Shown in pieces: positions 8,501-9,245 of a DNA stretch of 9,245 nucleotides (its first letter is position 1; each line of letters starts with the position of its first letter). The DNA comes from Actinomycetes bacterium. Its GTDB lineage: Bacteria; Actinomycetota; Actinomycetes; Actinomycetales; Cellulomonadaceae. Where the stretch lies: positions 1-9,245 of the forward strand of contig JAEWOA010000191.1 of assembly GCA_023461115.1 (NCBI GenBank), read 5' to 3'. The notes under the pieces were generated by a model. The model made no database searches. It saw nothing but the letters and a program-made list of their open reading frames with translations, and was not told where the DNA came from. A program made the position numbers and the translations under genes.

Positions 8501-8749
8501 GGACTTCGCCACCAGCCCGGCGTTCAGCTCGTCGATCTGCGCGTTGTACCTGCCCAGCCGCAGCTGGCTCGTGGCCGTCAGCCACACGGCGCCGTCGTTG
8601 AGGTCGAGCCGGGCGAGCGGGAAGCCCTGGTTCACGAGCGCGAGCACGACGACGAGCACCGGCACCGCGATCGCTGCGGCGGCGGACGTGGCGCGGCGAT
8701 GCCAGGGCGCCGCGCCGCCGACCGCCGCGTCGCGCGTCCCCCGCCTCAT
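2552..8749 (-). CDS. Giant membrane-anchored Ig-like/fibronectin type III surface protein
   Basis: This 2065-residue protein has a short basic cytoplasmic N-terminus (HRR at 17-19) and one membrane helix (about 22-40), giving an N-in, C-out topology. Residues 45-345 look like a beta-propeller with recurring short-strand units, including a GRYNAQIDELN segment near 66-76 and VNRSVVVLND near 329-338. An acidic linker (349-382) follows, then about eleven Ig/cadherin-like repeats of roughly 95 residues (396-1468) and six FN3 domains (1470-2060). It ends in DPGGGG, with no LPXTG motif or C-terminal helix, so anchoring depends on the N-terminal helix. All eight cysteines fall in close pairs. DPDGD motifs at 520, 807 and 906 resemble cadherin-type calcium sites. 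The gene lies between a probable kinase tail and moxR-DUF58-transglutaminase genes. An envelope scaffold, adhesin or sensor is inferred; the ligand is unknown. In Bifidobacterium the positional counterpart is called FN3. The gene is intact, with no frameshift. Confidence 0.93.
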   Translation of the reverse strand: MRRGTRDAAVGGAAPWHRRATSAAAAIAVPVLVVVLALVNQGFPLARLDLNDGAVWLTATSQLRLGRYNAQIDELNAGLVAKSADFDVLQDAGDVVLVERGTISVVDPRSVSLGAQLDAPGADVSMAAGTIAITTPDGGLYVRSLASLEGLRVGQDPPDVELGRGGRAVVARTGAVLAVGADGAFTRVTLAGTAPQVEAGGSLGVGAAEQLSAVGDEPVVLRGSTLTTRGGSIELPGDGLVLQQAGPASARALVSSTSALLEAPLDGGAVREHRTGGSGVPAAPVQVGKCAQGAWATGVGSHVLLCDGAAPRVQNLEDMSTSDVLVFRVNRSVVVLNDTRRGRVWEPLEDTDLRVPNWEDIEDQDQPEDEQEDTDSPDTSQDLVTDCSQESSAPKAMDDDFGVRPGRTTVLPVISNDSSSDCGILVVREFEPIPEAFGSVQSIQGGRALQVAVEPDAVGAVEFRYTIDDGRGVNAPSTATVTLRAHPEGENSPPVELRHGTFEVEQGGQSTYNALANFVDPDGDDLVLVGATADPAAGSARYRQDGTVTFRADGSRLGRTRVTVLVSDGSDEPPTEGALEVDVRPEGSIPPRIDPVHAVTYVDQPVTLSPLAAVRSSSKEPVRLAAVEDVAGATVTPDLQGGTFAFTSPREGSYYVRFTVAAPPQQATGLARVDVLPWPDEAQPPVAVRDRAFLPAGGQVTVDPLANDTDPAGSVLVLQSVDASLAPGLTVAILDHHLVQIRSEQTLTETVVLRYTVSNGAAASVGDIVVQPVPPSASTQPPIVENIEVSVRTGGVVTIPVLDHAYDPDGDELTLVRDLREPLARGQGLLFVSGDLLRYQAPAQPMTVRTVFDVVDSTGNKTGGTLTVRVHESDADSKSPPRPKDLEARVFAGEKVRIAIPLVGIDPDGDGVSLLGVAHAPAKGFVVKTGADWIEYQALPGELGTDTFQYAVEDWVGQRAVATVRVGISPRPTGAANVVAVDDEVTIKVGERIEARVLANDIDSSGDRLQLAEDLVVDEGVDARVEGRRVVVQAPDQPGVLRIGYTATNARGGRDSAILTVTVLDEVDVLPPIAQDVVVPAAETLDLTEVAVDVLTVAQNPSGPISNLRVAVPQSVGQVARVDESGRVIVALAKQNQTLPYYLYNVRAPEVWSYAFITVPPLAYFPPTPRPGAPALRVGSGDELRISLSEQLQVAAGREASAADPTALSATKGTATVAQGDAGTIVYKSANGYAGPASVSLPVTDRLNAGDTGARTAYITLPIEVFAVDDHPPTFTPSTIDVPPGEAPVVVDLRVFTTGPEGVTPTDDRYRYTIASAVPAGFTATITDSLLSVSAAATTAKGQSGKLGVRIAFGRAGTLETSLDLRVIASTRQTARVLDRTIVDGVEGQASTVDVLTDAFNPFAPQALRVVGAVVETPDAGTVSATATTVSVRPAVGFIGQMVTRFRVRDVTDDPSREVEGRIYLTVRGKPATPTTPLISAERDTAVVLDWVAPDNRGAPITEYRVTAQPGGIVRMCASTTCTIDKLTNDVQYTFTVAARNAVGYSDESPASRPARPDAVPEPPGKIDFVGFGDGTLTWSWPPSATTGSAVTGYDVTITPAPPGGPATRTVTTPRVTFDGLENGTAYSIQVRARNKAPEPSAWSPSSATQVPARAPDAPTRLVAQREDTPVGGVINATWSAPPSDGGAAIDRYTITVSAPGDAPGAGTFTVQPGAAGQTVRYQLANARNGTAYTFAVTAHNKAGDGAAATVAASTYGLPGTPTATASAPPGEGAAVVQWGAVDDNGAPVTYEVLDGAGRVLKSGVRGVSTQIGGLDGGTPVTLRVRAVNAAGPGDPSAPVTVTPTTRPSRVDGLVVRANGSGAPTALSGSWDPPASVGSSSAVTYSWTIEVTGPGGWSSSGETTARSVEAAVPGGFDWSWTGENVRLTVLPMTVVAGTTLTATSASSVTTLVGAWGRAPGVVPDVTLVPDATTDPTSVTGSWRAPSSNLAITGYRYCVALDGRCGSWQELGGTTATFTPAEALGAVPPGDHTLQLLVQAANASNWGEAGRSAVVTVTFTDPGGGG
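2562..2566 (-). promoter_or_regulatory. Strong Shine-Dalgarno inside the 3' end of the giant gene
   Basis: The codons for the terminal glycines of the giant protein read GGAGGTGG on the minus strand, close to the ideal anti-16S match. GGAGG ends 6 bases before ATGATG at 2555-2550. It is too far from the moxR ATG at 2466 to serve it directly, which suggests that translation starts at 2555 or 2552. Confidence 0.5.
2570..4342 (-). other. Array of six fibronectin type III domains
   Basis: This segment encodes residues 1470-2060. Domains lie at about 1470-1556, 1558-1654, 1655-1757, 1758-1845, 1847-1950 and 1956-2060. The first three show the classic FN3 features: a Trp in strand B (VLDWVAP, LTWSWPP, NATWSAPP), a Tyr in strand C (ITEYRV, VTGYDV, IDRYTI), and the Leu-x-Asn-x-x-x-Tyr core (LTNDVQYTF, LENGTAYSI, ARNGTAYTF) followed by an Ala-x-Asn segment. 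The last two are longer and looser, but keep WDPP and WRAP in strand B. Confidence 0.85.
4346..7564 (-). other. Array of about eleven Ig/cadherin-like repeats
   Basis: This segment encodes residues 396-1468. Units start near residues 396, 491, 588, 683, 780, 879, 975, 1070, 1165, 1271 and 1372. Typical ones open with a PP or DD motif (PPVAVRD, PPIVENIEV, AVDDEVTI), carry a mid-domain VLANDID, ANDTDP or DPDGD element, and end with a strand such as FRYTIDDGRG or FQYAVEDWVG followed by an alternating Val/Thr strand. This is the pattern of bacterial Ig-like/cadherin-like tandem domains. Units eight to eleven are more divergent and their borders are less certain. Confidence 0.7.
7715..8617 (-). 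other. Beta-propeller-like extracellular region of the giant protein
   Basis: This segment encodes residues 45-345. Units of about 35-45 residues recur, each with a hydrophobic strand, a Gly or Ser turn and a second strand ending near an Asp or Gly (GDVVLVERG at 93, GTIAITTPDGGLYV at 129, GRAVVARTGAVLAV at 166, RALVSSTSALLEA at 251, RSVVVLNDTRRGRVW at 331). I count seven or eight such units, which would suit a single propeller of the PQQ/quinoprotein-like or NHL type. The assignment rests on pattern only; no family signature is exact. Confidence 0.5.
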
Positions 8750-9245
8750 CCCGCGCACCCTCGTGCGGGCGTGTCCGATACCCGGCCGTCCGCGCGCACG
8801 ACGTCCACCTCGACGCACACCTCGCCCGGCGCCTCGTCGGAGGGGACGGTCGCGCTCGGCTGCTCAACGCGCTCGGGCTGGACCTGTCCGGTCTTGTCCA
8901 CCACGCCCCACAAGTACGCGTCCCCGGCCTGCGGCTCGGGGTTGGTCCAGGTGAACACGACCGAGCCGTCGGCGGCGCGCTCCCCGTGGATCGAGCGCGG
9001 TGCGGGCACCACCTCGTGCACGGCGAGGTCGGTGTCCGGCTCGTACTCCGAGCGCGGGGCCTTGCGGGCGCCGGGGTTGAGCGTCGCGACCGCGACCGCG
9101 ACGATCGCGCCGAGCACGACGACGCCGGAGACGATCGCGACGACGCGGCTGTTGCCGCGCGGCGCGGACTCGTCATGGTCGGGCGCGCCGAGCGGCGCCG
9201 GAGCCGGCGGCGGCGGGGGCGGCGAGACGTAGCCCGGCCGTGCGG
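8746..9245 (-). CDS. Partial membrane protein with C-terminal FN3-like domain, probable Ser/Thr kinase tail
   Basis: The reading frame is open to the right edge, so the N-terminus is missing; the last 165 residues are visible. They begin with a Pro-rich stretch containing six consecutive prolines, then a short charged segment (DHDES), a strongly hydrophobic helix at about residues 34-55 of the visible part, and an extracellular region of about 110 residues. That region contains an FN3-like pattern (SVVFTWTNPEP near the start, a V-C-V-E-V strand near the end) and two cysteines that could form a disulfide. A GTG at 9117 lies inside the membrane helix and is unlikely to be the start. The layout (cytoplasmic Pro-rich linker, one helix, outside sensor domain) and the position just before an FN3 giant gene fit the C-terminus of a PknB-like kinase, as in the Bifidobacterium PFNA cluster. 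No kinase motif is in the window, so another Pro-rich membrane protein remains possible. The stop TGA (8748-8746) overlaps the next ATG by four bases. Confidence 0.8.
   Translation of the reverse strand, partial: ARPGYVSPPPPPPAPAPLGAPDHDESAPRGNSRVVAIVSGVVVLGAIVAVAVATLNPGARKAPRSEYEPDTDLAVHEVVPAPRSIHGERAADGSVVFTWTNPEPQAGDAYLWGVVDKTGQVQPERVEQPSATVPSDEAPGEVCVEVDVVRADGRVSDTPARGCAG
8758..8762 (-). promoter_or_regulatory. Ribosome binding site of the giant surface protein gene
   Basis: GAGGG on the minus strand ends 8 bases before the ATG at 8749. Together with the ATGA overlap with the upstream stop codon, it supports 8749 as the start rather than an in-frame codon at 8818. Starting at 8818 would add 23 Arg-rich residues and a 73-base overlap with the preceding gene. 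Confidence 0.55.

Noticed and set aside
8750..8818. In-frame start at 8818 adding 23 residues to the giant protein
   Set aside because: It would overlap the upstream gene by 73 bases and add an Arg-rich tail. The ATG at 8749 has an SD and an ATGA overlap.
6123..9176. Minus-strand open frame of 1017 codons overlapping the giant gene
   Set aside because: It is an Arg-rich, low-complexity translation of a shifted frame. The competing frame has clear membrane, Ig-like and FN3 patterns.
6338..9232. Plus-strand open frame of 964 codons antisense to the giant gene
   Set aside because: It is Arg/His/Gly/Ala-rich with no domain pattern, and mirrors the GC-biased third positions of the minus-strand gene, which suppress stop codons in this frame.

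Overview
The window is very GC-rich, with strongly GC-biased third codon positions and GTG as well as ATG starts, as expected of a high-GC actinobacterium. The protein types and their order suggest the Micrococcales, perhaps a relative of Cellulomonas; this is an impression from gene content, not a demonstrated placement. All genes lie on the minus strand, so they read from right to left in these coordinates. No RNA gene, mobile element, CRISPR array, promoter or clear terminator is visible.

Layout in the direction of transcription: (1) 9245-8746, the C-terminal part of a membrane protein with a Pro-rich cytoplasmic linker, one membrane helix and an extracellular FN3-like domain. It is probably the tail of a PknB-like Ser/Thr kinase, but the kinase domain lies outside the window. 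(2) 8749-2552, a 2065-residue surface protein made of one N-terminal membrane anchor, a beta-propeller-like region, an acidic linker, about eleven Ig/cadherin-like repeats and six fibronectin type III domains. (3) 2555-2463, a possible 30-codon ORF that exactly fills the only gap between genes. (4) 2466-1510, a MoxR-family AAA+ ATPase. (5) 1508-366, a DUF58 membrane protein. (6) 369-1, the N-terminus of a TgpA-type transmembrane transglutaminase-like protein, cut by the window edge.

The genes overlap by 4 bases or are 1 base apart, apart from the 85-base gap spanned by the candidate small ORF, so the block should be one translationally coupled operon. The order kinase(?) - FN3 giant - AAA ATPase - DUF58 - transglutaminase matches the PFNA cluster described in Bifidobacterium. 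A reasonable model, which is inference, is that the giant protein is an envelope-exposed sensor, adhesin or scaffold. MoxR and DUF58 would help assemble or regulate it, the TgpA-like protein would process or cross-link envelope partners outside the membrane, and the kinase would signal inside. The window is therefore a conserved but functionally poorly understood envelope locus rather than a wholly unknown system. The least described element is the candidate small ORF between the giant gene and moxR.
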